Part shown: in pieces, positions 1 to 8,242 of the stretch
Numbering within the stretch: the stretch's first letter is position 1
Layout: every line of letters starts with the position of its first letter
NCBI GenBank assembly: GCA_027068695.1
Contig: JAMOMG010000176.1
Span: 1-34,447, forward strand
From: Flavobacteriaceae bacterium
GTDB lineage: Bacteria; Bacteroidota; Bacteroidia; Flavobacteriales; Flavobacteriaceae
Direction: 5' to 3'
Length of the DNA: 34,447 nt
The notes under the pieces: model-generated
What the model saw: the letters and a program-made list of their open reading frames with translations, nothing else
What the model was told of the DNA's origin: nothing
The model's database searches: none
Made by a program: the position numbers and the translations under genes

Positions 1-1078
1 TTGCAAAAGTTGAAACGTATTGATTTCTAATTGTGAATGAGAAATGCAAATTTCCAGTTGAAGTTTCTTGTACAAGACCCCTTGAAGCTGCTTGTTCAAA
101 CAATAGCGCTAATGAGCCTTGTAAATCCCCATAAGTTGATCCGTAACCCGGATATGTAGCATCGTATCTCTCCTTGGTGAAATACAGAGATCCAATTTTA
201 TCTAAATCGGCACTAAATTGTTTGGCAAAAGTTAAAGTTAGAGAAGTGTAATTTTCATCTGGAGTAACAGGTTTTAAAGAAGCAGATAGTGGTTTTGGTT
301 CAAAAAAGTAAGTACTGGTAGTACCCATTTCATGAAAATCTGTAACTACATTTGGATACCATTGATGAAACCATTTTAACCTAGCATTGCTTTCAGGTTG
401 AACAGCTAATAATAAATCTCTGTTTAAATCAAATAAATAGTGATTGGTTCTTCCTTTAGGCCAAACCTCATTGTGCTCAATATCAAATTTATCTGCTATT
501 AAAGGATTTCCTTTGTAGCGATTTACCCAGTTTGTATAGCGATCTCTACCGTCAGGATTTATTGTAGGGTCAAGGAAAATAATAGTTTTATCAAGGTATT
601 CTTTTACTTTAGGGTTTTCAGAAGCAACTAATGTGTAAGCAGCCAATAACGCAGCTTCAGCACTTGAGGGTTCATTGCCATGCACATTATATGCTAAATT
701 TATAAAAACAGGCAAATCACTAAAATCGGTTATATTTGTTTTTTCACTAACAACTTGTAAATGTTTTTCTTTTAAAGATGCTAAATTTTTATGATTTTCT
801 ATGCTGGTAATGGTTAGTATTAACAATTTTCTGTTTTCATTTGTTTTACCATAAACTTCAAGAGTGGCTCTTTCAGAAAGTGTAGCCAGTTTTTCTAGAT
901 AAGCAACAATTAAATCATGACGTGTATGGTAATCACCTATTTGATACCCTAAAAATTCTTCAGGACTTGGGATGTTTTTGTTGAAAGGTTGATATTCTTT
1001 AAAATAATAATTTTGAGAGTTTGCAAAACTTTGTATTAGAAGCAATACAATAATTGAAAGTTGTTTTAATTTTTTCAT
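1..1078 (-). CDS. M14-family zinc carboxypeptidase, C-terminus cut by window edge
   Basis: Reading leftwards from an ATG at 1076-1078, the frame stays open to base 1 (359 codons visible). It begins with a signal peptide (KKLKQ followed by a hydrophobic stretch ending near AFANS-like residues), so the enzyme is exported. The M14 zinc site is visible: HGNE at residues 133-136 (first His and Glu ligands), an NPDGRDR segment, DLNRD, and FHEMG with His249 as the likely third ligand. The catalytic Glu expected nearer the C-terminus is beyond the visible part. M14 enzymes remove C-terminal amino acids from peptides; flavobacterial members are usually secreted and help digest protein. Substrate preference cannot be read. 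The intergenic space to the divergent methyltransferase gene is 146 bp. Confidence 0.85.
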   Translation of the reverse strand, partial: MKKLKQLSIIVLLLIQSFANSQNYYFKEYQPFNKNIPSPEEFLGYQIGDYHTRHDLIVAYLEKLATLSERATLEVYGKTNENRKLLILTITSIENHKNLASLKEKHLQVVSEKTNITDFSDLPVFINLAYNVHGNEPSSAEAALLAAYTLVASENPKVKEYLDKTIIFLDPTINPDGRDRYTNWVNRYKGNPLIADKFDIEHNEVWPKGRTNHYLFDLNRDLLLAVQPESNARLKWFHQWYPNVVTDFHEMGTTSTYFFEPKPLSASLKPVTPDENYTSLTLTFAKQFSADLDKIGSLYFTKERYDATYPGYGSTYGDLQGSLALLFEQAASRGLVQETSTGNLHFSFTIRNQYVSTFA

Positions 1079-1187
1079 ACGAATAAAAATAAATGAAAGA
1101 ATAATTTAAATTATAAGAATTGAGTATAAATTTACTATAAGTGTATAACAAAATAGATAAAAAAATCTTTTTTTTATCTAAATAGTA

Positions 1188-1195
1188 TAAATTTG
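1188..1195 (+). promoter_or_regulatory. -7 promoter element for the tRNA methyltransferase gene
   Basis: TAAATTTG is an exact match to the Bacteroidota -7 consensus TAnnTTTG and ends 29 nt before the ATG at 1225. No clear -33 TTG lies at the expected distance upstream. Confidence 0.4.
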
Positions 1196-1224
1196 GACTT
1201 TAAAAATTAGTACTTAAACTTTAG

Positions 1225-1938
1225 ATGAACAAACCCTTTCACTTTAAGCAATTTACCATTCAACAAGATAAAACAGCAATGAAGGTAGGCACAGATGGTG
1301 TTTTATTAGGAGCTTGGGTAAAAATAGAAACAGAAGTATGTAGTATACTAGATGTTGGTTCTGGAACTGGTTTAATAGCGTTAATGTTAGCACAAAGAAG
1401 CAATGCCGAAGTTATTGATGCTGTTGAATTGAATGCTGATGCATACATACAAACTGTTGAAAATTTTGAAGCTAGCGATTGGGGAGATCGGTTGTTTTGT
1501 TACCACGCATCATTACAAGAATTTGCAGATGAAATAGATGATAAGTACGATTTAATTATTTCTAACCCTCCATTTTATACATCAACCTTTAAAGAATTGC
1601 CAAAAGAAAGAGCTATGGCACGTCATACGGAAAGTTTGACTTATACAGAGTTGCTTTTTGGAGTTTCAAAATTAGTATCTAAAAAAGGAAGTTGTGCTTT
1701 TATTATTCCTTATGAAGAAGAGGATAATTTTGTTAAAATTGCCAAACAGCAAAATTTATTTCTCCATAGAATTACTCATGTAAAAGGGGCTGAAAATTCT
1801 GTGATAAAAAGAAGTTTATTACAATTTTCATTTTTTGAAAAACCAATTGAGAATGATGAATTAATTATTGAAATTAAACGTCATGAATACACACCAAAAT
1901 ATATTGAATTAGTAAAGGATTTTTATTTAAAAATGTAA
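1225..1938 (+). CDS. yfiC: tRNA1(Val) (adenine(37)-N6)-methyltransferase
   Basis: A 237-residue class I SAM-dependent methyltransferase. The N-terminal block FKQFTIQQDKTAMKVGTDG followed by LLGAW is the signature of the YfiC/TrmN6 family, which makes N6-methyladenosine at position 37 of tRNA1(Val). The SAM-binding loop DVGSGTGL is at residues 43-50 and the amino-methyltransferase catalytic motif NPPF at 114-117. Length agrees with the E. coli enzyme (about 245). A TAnnTTTG element lies just upstream, so it probably has its own promoter. It converges with the saccharopine dehydrogenase-like gene 30 bp downstream; no strong hairpin was seen in that gap. Confidence 0.9.
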   Translation: MNKPFHFKQFTIQQDKTAMKVGTDGVLLGAWVKIETEVCSILDVGSGTGLIALMLAQRSNAEVIDAVELNADAYIQTVENFEASDWGDRLFCYHASLQEFADEIDDKYDLIISNPPFYTSTFKELPKERAMARHTESLTYTELLFGVSKLVSKKGSCAFIIPYEEEDNFVKIAKQQNLFLHRITHVKGAENSVIKRSLLQFSFFEKPIENDELIIEIKRHEYTPKYIELVKDFYLKM

Positions 1939-1968
1939 TAATTAGTAAATAAAAATCCTTTTGATATT

Positions 1969-3336
1969 TTAATTAAGAGATTCAAGATTGTAACCGTAAT
2001 AAGGCACATTTTTCTCTTTGAATATTATGCCATTTTCTTTTAATTCTTTTAAAATAGGCTCGTAAACTTCTTTATTGATTGGAATTTGTACACCAGGAGT
2101 TTTAATTTCCTTATTTAGAATTTTTAAAGTTGCAATTGCAACAGGTAAACCAACTGTTTTAGCCATTGCTGTATACGTTTGATTGTCTCCTATGCAAACC
2201 ATACTACTTTCAATTTGATGTTTTTTACCATTTAATTCATAACCAAAAAGATGTTGCATCACAATCATATCTTTATCATCTTCTTTCAAAGTCCAGCTAT
2301 CTTTCAGTATTTTTTCAAGTATTTGAGCTGGTGTTGCATTTTTTAATGCTACTTTTTTTGTAGGGCTAAAAATGTTTAATTCAAGTAGTTTTTCCCAAAT
2401 AATATCATCCTGATCAATTTTTAAACAGTGACGTAATTTTAATTCTACGGAATCATTTGGATTGTAAGGTAAAAAAGAATTTGTAAAATCACGATAACTC
2501 ATATTTTCAGAATCTTCAATGGTATAACTATCATCAGTCATTCCCAATTGCACAAAAATATTCCAGGCTCTAGAATAACCAACCCGTCTAATGGTTCCCC
2601 TGTATAAGGTTAGAATGTCGTCTAAATTATAAACACTTTTATACTTTAAGGAATCTCTGTTGGCATATCCTTCAAATTTTCCATACCCTTCAATATGTAA
2701 TATTTCTGTACGTCTAAATAATTTGTGATAAGGTATGTATTTATACCTTCCTTCTTGTAAAAACTTAGCAGCACCACCTTGCCCAGCTAAAACAACATTT
2801 CTAGGGTTCCAGGTGAATTTGTAATTCCATAAATTGTCATCACTTTCGGGAGCAACCAGTCCGCCAGTAAACGATTCAAAAAGCAGCATTTTACCTCCTT
2901 TTTCTCTAATAGCATCTATTACTTGCATAGCACTCATATGATCTATTCCAGGGTCCAACCCAATTTCATTCATAAAAATTAAGTTCTTTTCAACAGCTTC
3001 ATCATTTAACTCTTTCATTTCTTTTGAAATATATGAAGCCGTAACCATATTTTTCCCAAAGGTTAAGCAATCTTTAGCAATATTTAAATGTAAATGTGCA
3101 GGTAGCATTGAAATTACAATATCTGCGTGTTTAATGGCTGTTTGTCTCTCTGCTTCATTAAAAATATCTAATTCTAAGGCAGTACCGTTTTTATGATCTT
3201 GAATTTTATTTTCAGCATTTTTTAATGAAATATCAGCAATGGTGATATGTAAATTTTCAACAATGGATTTATTAAGTAAATACGTTATTAAAGATGAGGA
3301 TGATCTACCTGCACCAATTAACAAAATGTTTCTCAT
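1969..3336 (-). CDS. saccharopine dehydrogenase-like oxidoreductase
   Basis: A 455-residue protein with an N-terminal Rossmann fold (LLIGAGRSSSSLI, residues 5-17) and a long C-terminal catalytic domain, the layout of glutamate-forming saccharopine dehydrogenase (yeast Lys9 type, about 446 residues). The stretch NEIGLDPGIDHMSA near residue 125 is the family's conserved segment. Family members interconvert saccharopine with aminoadipate semialdehyde and glutamate. In Bacteroidota the physiological role (lysine breakdown or another imine reduction) is not settled, and no partner lysine-ketoglutarate reductase is in the window. It has its own -7 element (3375-3382) and lies 71 bp downstream of the DUF2007 gene on the same strand. 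Confidence 0.75.
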   Translation of the reverse strand: MRNILLIGAGRSSSSLITYLLNKSIVENLHITIADISLKNAENKIQDHKNGTALELDIFNEAERQTAIKHADIVISMLPAHLHLNIAKDCLTFGKNMVTASYISKEMKELNDEAVEKNLIFMNEIGLDPGIDHMSAMQVIDAIREKGGKMLLFESFTGGLVAPESDDNLWNYKFTWNPRNVVLAGQGGAAKFLQEGRYKYIPYHKLFRRTEILHIEGYGKFEGYANRDSLKYKSVYNLDDILTLYRGTIRRVGYSRAWNIFVQLGMTDDSYTIEDSENMSYRDFTNSFLPYNPNDSVELKLRHCLKIDQDDIIWEKLLELNIFSPTKKVALKNATPAQILEKILKDSWTLKEDDKDMIVMQHLFGYELNGKKHQIESSMVCIGDNQTYTAMAKTVGLPVAIATLKILNKEIKTPGVQIPINKEVYEPILKELKENGIIFKEKNVPYYGYNLESLN

Positions 3337-3374
3337 TTTAGGATGTTTAAGGATTTATTTGATTGACGAAAATA

Positions 3375-3382
3375 CAAATTTA
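3375..3382 (-). promoter_or_regulatory. -7 promoter element for the saccharopine dehydrogenase-like gene
   Basis: On the minus strand this reads TAAATTTG, an exact TAnnTTTG match, 38 nt before the ATG at 3334-3336. It suggests the gene can be transcribed independently of the DUF2007 gene upstream. Confidence 0.4.
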
Positions 3383-3407
3383 AAACATTAATTTGGTGAT
3401 AATGTTA

Positions 3408-3641
3408 TTAATTATTATCAGTATCTAAGCTTAATAATAGTTGTTTAGCTTTGTCAAAATCATGAACATTTACGTTAAGTTTGTAGCCATCAACAAAAGC
3501 AGTTCCAATGGTAGTTGTGATGTTTTCATCAAAAATAAAACTATTTATTCCTTCATTGGCTAAAAGTGCTCTTGCAATGTGAATTTCATGAATTAAACTA
3601 GCTGTTAAAACTGTAACTAGTGTGTCAGAATTATTTTCCAT
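3408..3641 (-). CDS. DUF2007 putative signal-transducing protein
   Basis: A 77-residue protein matching the DUF2007 pattern: a short beta strand (TVLTASL), a helix that reads HEIHIARALLANEGI, a FIFDEN strand, and a C-terminal FDKAKQLLLSL helix. The family has a ferredoxin-like fold and is annotated as putative signal transducing, without a demonstrated activity. It is divergent from the DUF423 gene (83 bp between start codons) and upstream of the saccharopine dehydrogenase-like gene on the same strand. Confidence 0.75.
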   Translation of the reverse strand: MENNSDTLVTVLTASLIHEIHIARALLANEGINSFIFDENITTTIGTAFVDGYKLNVNVHDFDKAKQLLLSLDTDNN

Positions 3642-3724
3642 ATTTTTGAATTTTGAATTAAATATACAAATTATTACTTTGACTATATTATACGTTTAAA
3701 TAACACTTTATAAACAGTTATAAA

Positions 3725-4096
3725 ATGAAGAAAAACTTAGTAATTACATCATTAATAGGTGCATTAACAATTATTTTAGGCGCTTTTGGGGCTCATAGTT
3801 TAAAAGAAATTTTAAGTGTAACAGAGTTAAAAAGTTTTGAAACAGCAGTTCGTTACCAAATGTATCATGTAATTGTACTGTTATTTGTTAACACCTATTC
3901 AAAATTTAATGAGAAAACTAAAAACACAATAAGCTATTTGTTTTTTATAGGTATTTTATTCTTCTCAGGATCAATATATGCCATAACTTTTGGGGTAAAT
4001 GCTAAAAGTATATGGTTTGTAACTCCGTTGGGAGGAATCTTTTTTATTATAGGCTGGTTAAAAATAACATTATCTTTTTGGAGGAAGGATAAATAG
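3725..4096 (+). CDS. DUF423 small integral membrane protein
   Basis: A 123-residue protein with about four hydrophobic segments, matching the DUF423/YgdD family. Characteristic signatures are the first helix ending in LGAFGAHSLK (residues 18-27), a YQMYHVIVLL segment near 45-55, and TPLGGIFFIIGWL near 98-110. The family is widespread and uncharacterised. The gene stands alone between the DUF2007 gene and the pckA regulatory region. Confidence 0.85.
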   Translation: MKKNLVITSLIGALTIILGAFGAHSLKEILSVTELKSFETAVRYQMYHVIVLLFVNTYSKFNEKTKNTISYLFFIGILFFSGSIYAITFGVNAKSIWFVTPLGGIFFIIGWLKITLSFWRKDK

Positions 4097-4206
4097 TGAC
4101 AATTAGTTAAAAATCAATTTAAAATGTTTGTTGCCTTAAACAAATAAACATACTTTAGCCAAAAATTTTTATAAAAAATAATCAAGAGTTTTTTTTAATT
4201 TTTTTA

Positions 4207-4220
4207 CGAAAACGTTTTCG
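4207..4220. promoter_or_regulatory. perfect 14-bp palindrome, candidate LacI-family operator (distal)
   Basis: CGAAAACGTTTTCG is a perfect palindrome with the central CG and AACGTT core typical of LacI/GalR-family operators. Its centre lies about 138 bp upstream of the predicted pckA transcription start. A near-identical copy lies 64 bp downstream (about six helical turns). Confidence 0.55.
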
Positions 4221-4270
4221 GTAAAACAAGTGGTTAAAAAAATAAATTAATAAAAAGTAAAAAGAGAAAA

Positions 4271-4284
4271 GGAAAACGTTATCG
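4271..4284. promoter_or_regulatory. near-palindrome, candidate LacI-family operator (proximal)
   Basis: GGAAAACGTTATCG shares GAAAACGTT(T/A)TCG with the distal site, 12 of 14 positions identical. It lies upstream of the -33 box with its centre near -74, a position more typical of activation than of blocking polymerase. Confidence 0.55.
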
Positions 4285-4316
4285 TAAATTATAAAATTAC
4301 CTGATAAAAATCATAA

Positions 4317-4345
4317 TTGATACGCATAATTTATGCTTAAATTTG
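4317..4345 (+). promoter_or_regulatory. pckA promoter (Bacteroidota -33/-7 type)
   Basis: TTG at 4317-4319 is followed after 18 bp by TAAATTTG at 4338-4345, an exact -7 consensus. Transcription would begin near 4352, giving a leader of about 34 nt. This is the only promoter in the window where both boxes are well placed. Confidence 0.6.
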
Positions 4346-4385
4346 AATAGAATTATATAAATATTAACGTCCATATAAAAGAATA

Positions 4386-6008
4386 ATGAAAGTTATTAAA
4401 GAGTCAATACTTGTTTCGCTGAATAATCTAGGAATTAAAGACATTAATGAGGTTAGTTATAATCCTTCATATGAGGAGCTTTATAAAGAAGAATTAGACC
4501 CAAGTTTAAATGGGTTTGAAAAAGGGTATTTAACAGAACTTGGAGCTGTAAATGTAAAAACAGGAATATTTACAGGTCGTTCACCAAAAGATAAATTTAT
4601 TGTAGAAGATACAATAACTAAAGATAGTATATGGTGGACTTCTGAAAAAGCAAAAAATGATAATAAGCCAACTACTCCAGCCGTTTGGAAGGAGTTAAAA
4701 GGTTTAGTCGCTACACAACTTTCTAATAAAAAATTATACGTAGTTGATGCTTTTTGCGGTGCAAATGAAGATACTCGTTTGAAAGTGCGATTTATAATGG
4801 AAGTTGCTTGGCAAGCTCATTTTGTTAAAAATATGTTTATTCGTCCAACTAACGAAGAATTAGAAAATTTTGGAGAACCAGATTTTGTGGTTTTAAACGG
4901 ATCAAAAGCAACAAATCCAAACTGGAAAGAACAAGGTCTAAACTCTGAAAACTTTACAGTTTTTAACATGACTGAAAAAATGCAGGTAATTGGAGGAACT
5001 TGGTATGGTGGAGAAATGAAAAAGGGAATGTTTGCAATGATGAATTATTACCTTCCTTTACAAGGTATTGCAGCTATGCACTGCTCTGCAAATAAAGGGA
5101 AAGATGGAGATGTAGCAGTGTTTTTTGGTCTGTCAGGAACAGGGAAAACAACCTTGTCAACTGATCCAGAACGCGAATTGATAGGTGATGATGAACACGG
5201 ATGGGATAGTGAAGGAATATTTAATTTTGAAGGAGGTTGCTATGCTAAAACAATTAGTTTAGACAAAAATGCAGAACCAGAAATTTATGGAGCTATAAAA
5301 AAGGATGCGCTGTTAGAAAATGTAACAGTTGATGCCAACGGTAAAATTGATTTTTCAGATGGTTCAGTTACTCAAAATACGCGTGTTTCCTATCCAATAT
5401 ATCATATTGAAAATATTGTAAAACCTATATCAAAAGCTGGTCATGCATCTAAAGTTATTTTTTTAACAGCTGATGCATTTGGAGTTATGCCGCCAGTTTC
5501 TAAGTTAACGCACGAACAAACTAAGTATCATTTCTTATCTGGATTTACGGCGAAACTAGCTGGAACAGAAAGAGGTGTTAACGAACCAACTCCTACATTT
5601 TCGGCCTGTTTTGGAGAAGCATTTTTATCATTGCACCCTACCAAATACGGACATGAATTAGTTGAAAAAATGGATGCGCACAATGCAACAGCTTATTTAG
5701 TGAATACAGGATGGAATGGTACAGGGAAAAGAATTTCAATTAAAGATACAAGAGCAATTATACATCGTATTTTAGATGGATCAATTGAAAAAGCTGAAAC
5801 AAAAACAATTCCAATTTTTAATTTAGAGGTTCCACTTGAATTAGATGAAGTTAATTCAGCCATTTTAGATCCAAGAGATACTTATGAAAATGCAAATGAA
5901 TGGAATGAAAAAGCTAAAAAATTAGCCAGTTTATTTATTGAAAATTTTGAAAAATATACAGATAATGAAGAAGGAAAAGCATTGGTGAATGCAGGTCCTC
6001 GATTATAG
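4386..6008 (+). CDS. pckA: phosphoenolpyruvate carboxykinase (ATP)
   Basis: A 540-residue ATP-dependent PEP carboxykinase, full length for the family. It converts oxaloacetate plus ATP to phosphoenolpyruvate, CO2 and ADP, the first committed step of gluconeogenesis from TCA intermediates. Visible motifs are GRSPKDKF (residues 64-71, oxaloacetate-binding Arg), Lys212 and His231 as likely manganese ligands, Walker [10 protein letters not shown] at 248-256, and the kinase-2 segment GDDEHGW at 267-273. The start is the first ATG after the predicted promoter. The gene is monocistronic: two LacI-type sites and a promoter lie upstream and a strong intrinsic terminator lies downstream. The upstream operators suggest control by a sugar-responsive regulator, which is inference. 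Confidence 0.97.
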   Translation: MKVIKESILVSLNNLGIKDINEVSYNPSYEELYKEELDPSLNGFEKGYLTELGAVNVKTGIFTGRSPKDKFIVEDTITKDSIWWTSEKAKNDNKPTTPAVWKELKGLVATQLSNKKLYVVDAFCGANEDTRLKVRFIMEVAWQAHFVKNMFIRPTNEELENFGEPDFVVLNGSKATNPNWKEQGLNSENFTVFNMTEKMQVIGGTWYGGEMKKGMFAMMNYYLPLQGIAAMHCSANKGKDGDVAVFFGLSGTGKTTLSTDPERELIGDDEHGWDSEGIFNFEGGCYAKTISLDKNAEPEIYGAIKKDALLENVTVDANGKIDFSDGSVTQNTRVSYPIYHIENIVKPISKAGHASKVIFLTADAFGVMPPVSKLTHEQTKYHFLSGFTAKLAGTERGVNEPTPTFSACFGEAFLSLHPTKYGHELVEKMDAHNATAYLVNTGWNGTGKRISIKDTRAIIHRILDGSIEKAETKTIPIFNLEVPLELDEVNSAILDPRDTYENANEWNEKAKKLASLFIENFEKYTDNEEGKALVNAGPRL

Positions 6009-6030
6009 ATCAAACAAAGAAACAACTTCA

Positions 6031-6060
6031 AAAAAACCTCTTAAACAAGAGGTTTTTTTA
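6031..6060. terminator. intrinsic terminator after pckA
   Basis: A 12-bp stem is formed by 6031-6042 and 6047-6058 (core CCTCTT/AAGAGG) with an AAAC loop and flanking A and T runs, 22 nt after the pckA stop. The symmetry lets it also serve the converging lipoprotein gene ending at 6071. Confidence 0.85.
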
Positions 6061-6070
6061 TTTATAAAAA

Positions 6071-6475
6071 TTAAAATACTTGGTGATATTTATACTCAAC
6101 AAATTTAAAGTAGTTGTAAAGTTTGTAGTTTACATCGAGCCCATAATCAGTATTAAAATCATAATCTATAATGTTTTCATAAATAGAATCATCATACCTT
6201 AAAGGGTTTTGTGCCCTAATATTCCATCTAGTAACATAAAATTGATTTTTTGTTTCGTAATACTTTTGAGAGTAATAATTAGCGGGTTTTGCAATGGTAT
6301 TTAAATACAGTTTAAATCCCAAATCAATGATGGTAATTTCATATTCTAGGCTGTCATTAGCAATTATTACCGCTTCTTCTGGTAGTTTAGTATTATTTGT
6401 TGTTATTGTTTTTGTAGTTGAAGAACAACTAAAAATAAATAAACTAATTGCTAAAAAGTAAATTAAAGTTCTCAT
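6071..6475 (-). CDS. small lipoprotein, likely DUF6146 family
   Basis: A 134-residue protein with a lipoprotein signal peptide: a hydrophobic stretch at residues 4-16 and a lipobox ending at Cys17 (FSC). The mature part contains YEITIIDLGFKLYL, a YYSQKYYETKN segment, WNIRAQNPLRY and a C-terminal DVNYKLYNYFKFVEYKY. This is the pattern I associate with the Bacteroidota-specific DUF6146 family, but the assignment is from memory. The function is unknown. The protein is expected in the cell envelope. The gene converges with pckA across a shared terminator and is divergent from tag. Confidence 0.65.
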   Translation of the reverse strand: MRTLIYFLAISLFIFSCSSTTKTITTNNTKLPEEAVIIANDSLEYEITIIDLGFKLYLNTIAKPANYYSQKYYETKNQFYVTRWNIRAQNPLRYDDSIYENIIDYDFNTDYGLDVNYKLYNYFKFVEYKYHQVF

Positions 6476-6573
6476 AATTAGTTGCTTTTAATAATGTTTA
6501 AGAAACAAAAATCATTCCAGCTTTAATATACAAATTTTTTGTAATAACTTGAAGCACTAATTTATAAATAGTT

Positions 6574-7137
6574 ATGAGTAAAATACGTTGTAGTTGGTGT
6601 GGAGACAATCCACTTTATGTTACATACCATGATACAGAGTGGGGTGTGCCTGTTTATGATGATGCCAAATTATTCGAATTTTTAGTTTTAGAAACTTTTC
6701 AAGCAGGTTTAAGCTGGATTACAATTTTAAAAAAACGAGAGAATTTTAGAAAAGCTTTTGATAATTTTAATTATAAAAAAATAGCAACCTATAATGAGGC
6801 TAAATTTGAAGAGTTAATTCAAAATACCGGAATTATTAGAAATAAATTAAAAATTAGAGCAACCATTTCAAATGCGATTGCCTTTATAAAAATTCAAAAA
6901 GAATTTGATTCATTTTCAAATTATATTTGGAGTTTTACCAATGGTAAACCAATTATAAATAATTGGGGAAACTTAAGAGAAATACCTGCAGCAACATCGC
7001 TTTCAAATATGATTTCTAAAGATTTAAAAAAGCGAGGGTTTAAATTTGTAGGGCCAACAGTGGTATATGCTCATATGCAAGCCACAGGCATGGTGAATGA
7101 CCATGTAATAGATTGTTTTAGATATAATGAGGTGTAA
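6574..7137 (+). CDS. tag: DNA-3-methyladenine glycosylase I
   Basis: A 187-residue base-excision repair enzyme that removes 3-methyladenine from alkylated DNA. The N-terminal RCSWCG motif, YHDTEWG, and LETFQAGLSW (Glu40, corresponding to the catalytic-pocket Glu38 of E. coli Tag) are diagnostic. The structural zinc ligands are in place: Cys6 and His19 at the N-terminus, His177 and Cys181 in NDHVIDC at the C-terminus. Length equals the E. coli protein. Its stop codon is directly adjacent, with no gap, to the stop codon of the converging SRPBCC gene. Confidence 0.95.
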   Translation: MSKIRCSWCGDNPLYVTYHDTEWGVPVYDDAKLFEFLVLETFQAGLSWITILKKRENFRKAFDNFNYKKIATYNEAKFEELIQNTGIIRNKLKIRATISNAIAFIKIQKEFDSFSNYIWSFTNGKPIINNWGNLREIPAATSLSNMISKDLKKRGFKFVGPTVVYAHMQATGMVNDHVIDCFRYNEV

Positions 7138-8148
7138 TTATTTTATGGGAACATAAATTTCTGTAACCCATTTCGAAGGGTTTACATTTTCACGTGGGCC
7201 AATGGTATAAACTTCAAAAGGTTCACCGCCTGATGTTTCAATAAACCCTTGTTCCTTTAAAGCTTTAAAAGTAGCTTGCCAGGCTTTAAAAGAAAATTTG
7301 TAATCGCCTTTAAGAATTGTTTTAAATGTTTTTTGAGGTTTTAAAAATCCGGTTAAAATATTTTCAGTAGTAATAATACGCTCTTTAACAGGAACACAGG
7401 TAGAAAACATGGTTGTTTTGTTTTCTTCATCCCATTTGTGTGTTATGGTAAATGGTTTTCCAGAAGCATCAATACTGTTATTTTTCATATAATCTAAAAT
7501 CATAGTAAGTATCTTATTCATTTCTATTCCAAAGTCATTTATTTTGCTTGAGGTAGTTTGGTATAAATAATAGCCACCACCGTAATCCACCACACCTTTA
7601 ATTTCAATTGAATGTTTCTCTAACTCTTTTAAAATGTAATTATTTAATAATTCAAGACCTCTTTTATACATAGGTTCCATATTTTTTTCAATACCACCTT
7701 GCGTAAGCCAGTACAATTTTTCCATAAAATTACTTTTACCTTTCATTCCCCAAGTAATTTCAGTACCATTATCGTTACTACTAAATTGCCAGTAAACTTC
7801 AGGAGTACTTCCAGTCCTAAAATCAATTTGTTGGATAATTTCTTTGTTAGGAATTAAAGACAGCGTTTTCATAGTGCCATTACCATCTGCTCCACTCCAA
7901 GTGTAGGATGCTCCAACTCCAGAAGTAACTTTAGGAAAAGAAGCCACAATTGTTGAGTCTATTTCATACCAAGGTCCCCAGTTTTCCCAACTTTTAAAAT
8001 CATTTACTGTATTAAAAACGACTTCAATAGGTGCTTTTATTATTTTTGATTGTTTAACATTATAACTTCCGTCTAAAGTGGCAATGTAAATTGACACACC
8101 AATTATTATAATAAGCAGTAAAAAGAAGATGTATTTTAAAAATCTCAT
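7138..8148 (-). CDS. membrane-anchored SRPBCC domain fused to GyrI-like domain
   Basis: A 336-residue protein. Residues 4-25 form an uncleaved N-terminal transmembrane anchor. Residues about 30-175 resemble a SRPBCC/polyketide-cyclase fold: KAPIEVVFNTVNDFKSWENWGPW is the family's first helix and strand (shown here in part), followed by TWSGADGNG and a W-rich strand. Residues about 180-336 resemble the GyrI-like effector-binding domain found at the C-terminus of AraC/MerR regulators, including the EIYVPIK end. Both folds bind small hydrophobic ligands, so the protein may sense or carry a lipid-like molecule; that is inference. It is divergent from the DPP III gene. Confidence 0.75.
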   Translation of the reverse strand: MRFLKYIFFLLLIIIIGVSIYIATLDGSYNVKQSKIIKAPIEVVFNTVNDFKSWENWGPWYEIDSTIVASFPKVTSGVGASYTWSGADGNGTMKTLSLIPNKEIIQQIDFRTGSTPEVYWQFSSNDNGTEITWGMKGKSNFMEKLYWLTQGGIEKNMEPMYKRGLELLNNYILKELEKHSIEIKGVVDYGGGYYLYQTTSSKINDFGIEMNKILTMILDYMKNNSIDASGKPFTITHKWDEENKTTMFSTCVPVKERIITTENILTGFLKPQKTFKTILKGDYKFSFKAWQATFKALKEQGFIETSGGEPFEVYTIGPRENVNPSKWVTEIYVPIK

Positions 8149-8208
8149 TTGGAACAGTTTTTAAGTTGTCTTATTGCTAAATTACTAAAATAATCATTTT
8201 AAAATCAT

Positions 8209-8216
8209 TAAATTTG
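8209..8216 (+). promoter_or_regulatory. -7 promoter element for the DPP III-CDF operon
   Basis: TAAATTTG, exact -7 consensus, ends 26 nt before the ATG at 8243. No good -33 TTG is seen at 17-22 bp upstream. Confidence 0.45.
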
Positions 8217-8242
8217 ATGCTTAAAATTAAATTAATTATAAA

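Larger units (their letters stand above)
4097..4385. other. 289-bp regulatory intergenic region upstream of pckA
   Basis: No credible open reading frame was found here. It holds two LacI-type palindromes (4207-4220, 4271-4284) and a Bacteroidota-type promoter (4317-4345), listed separately. The left part, 4097-4200, is AT-rich and shows nothing else I can name. Confidence 0.6.
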
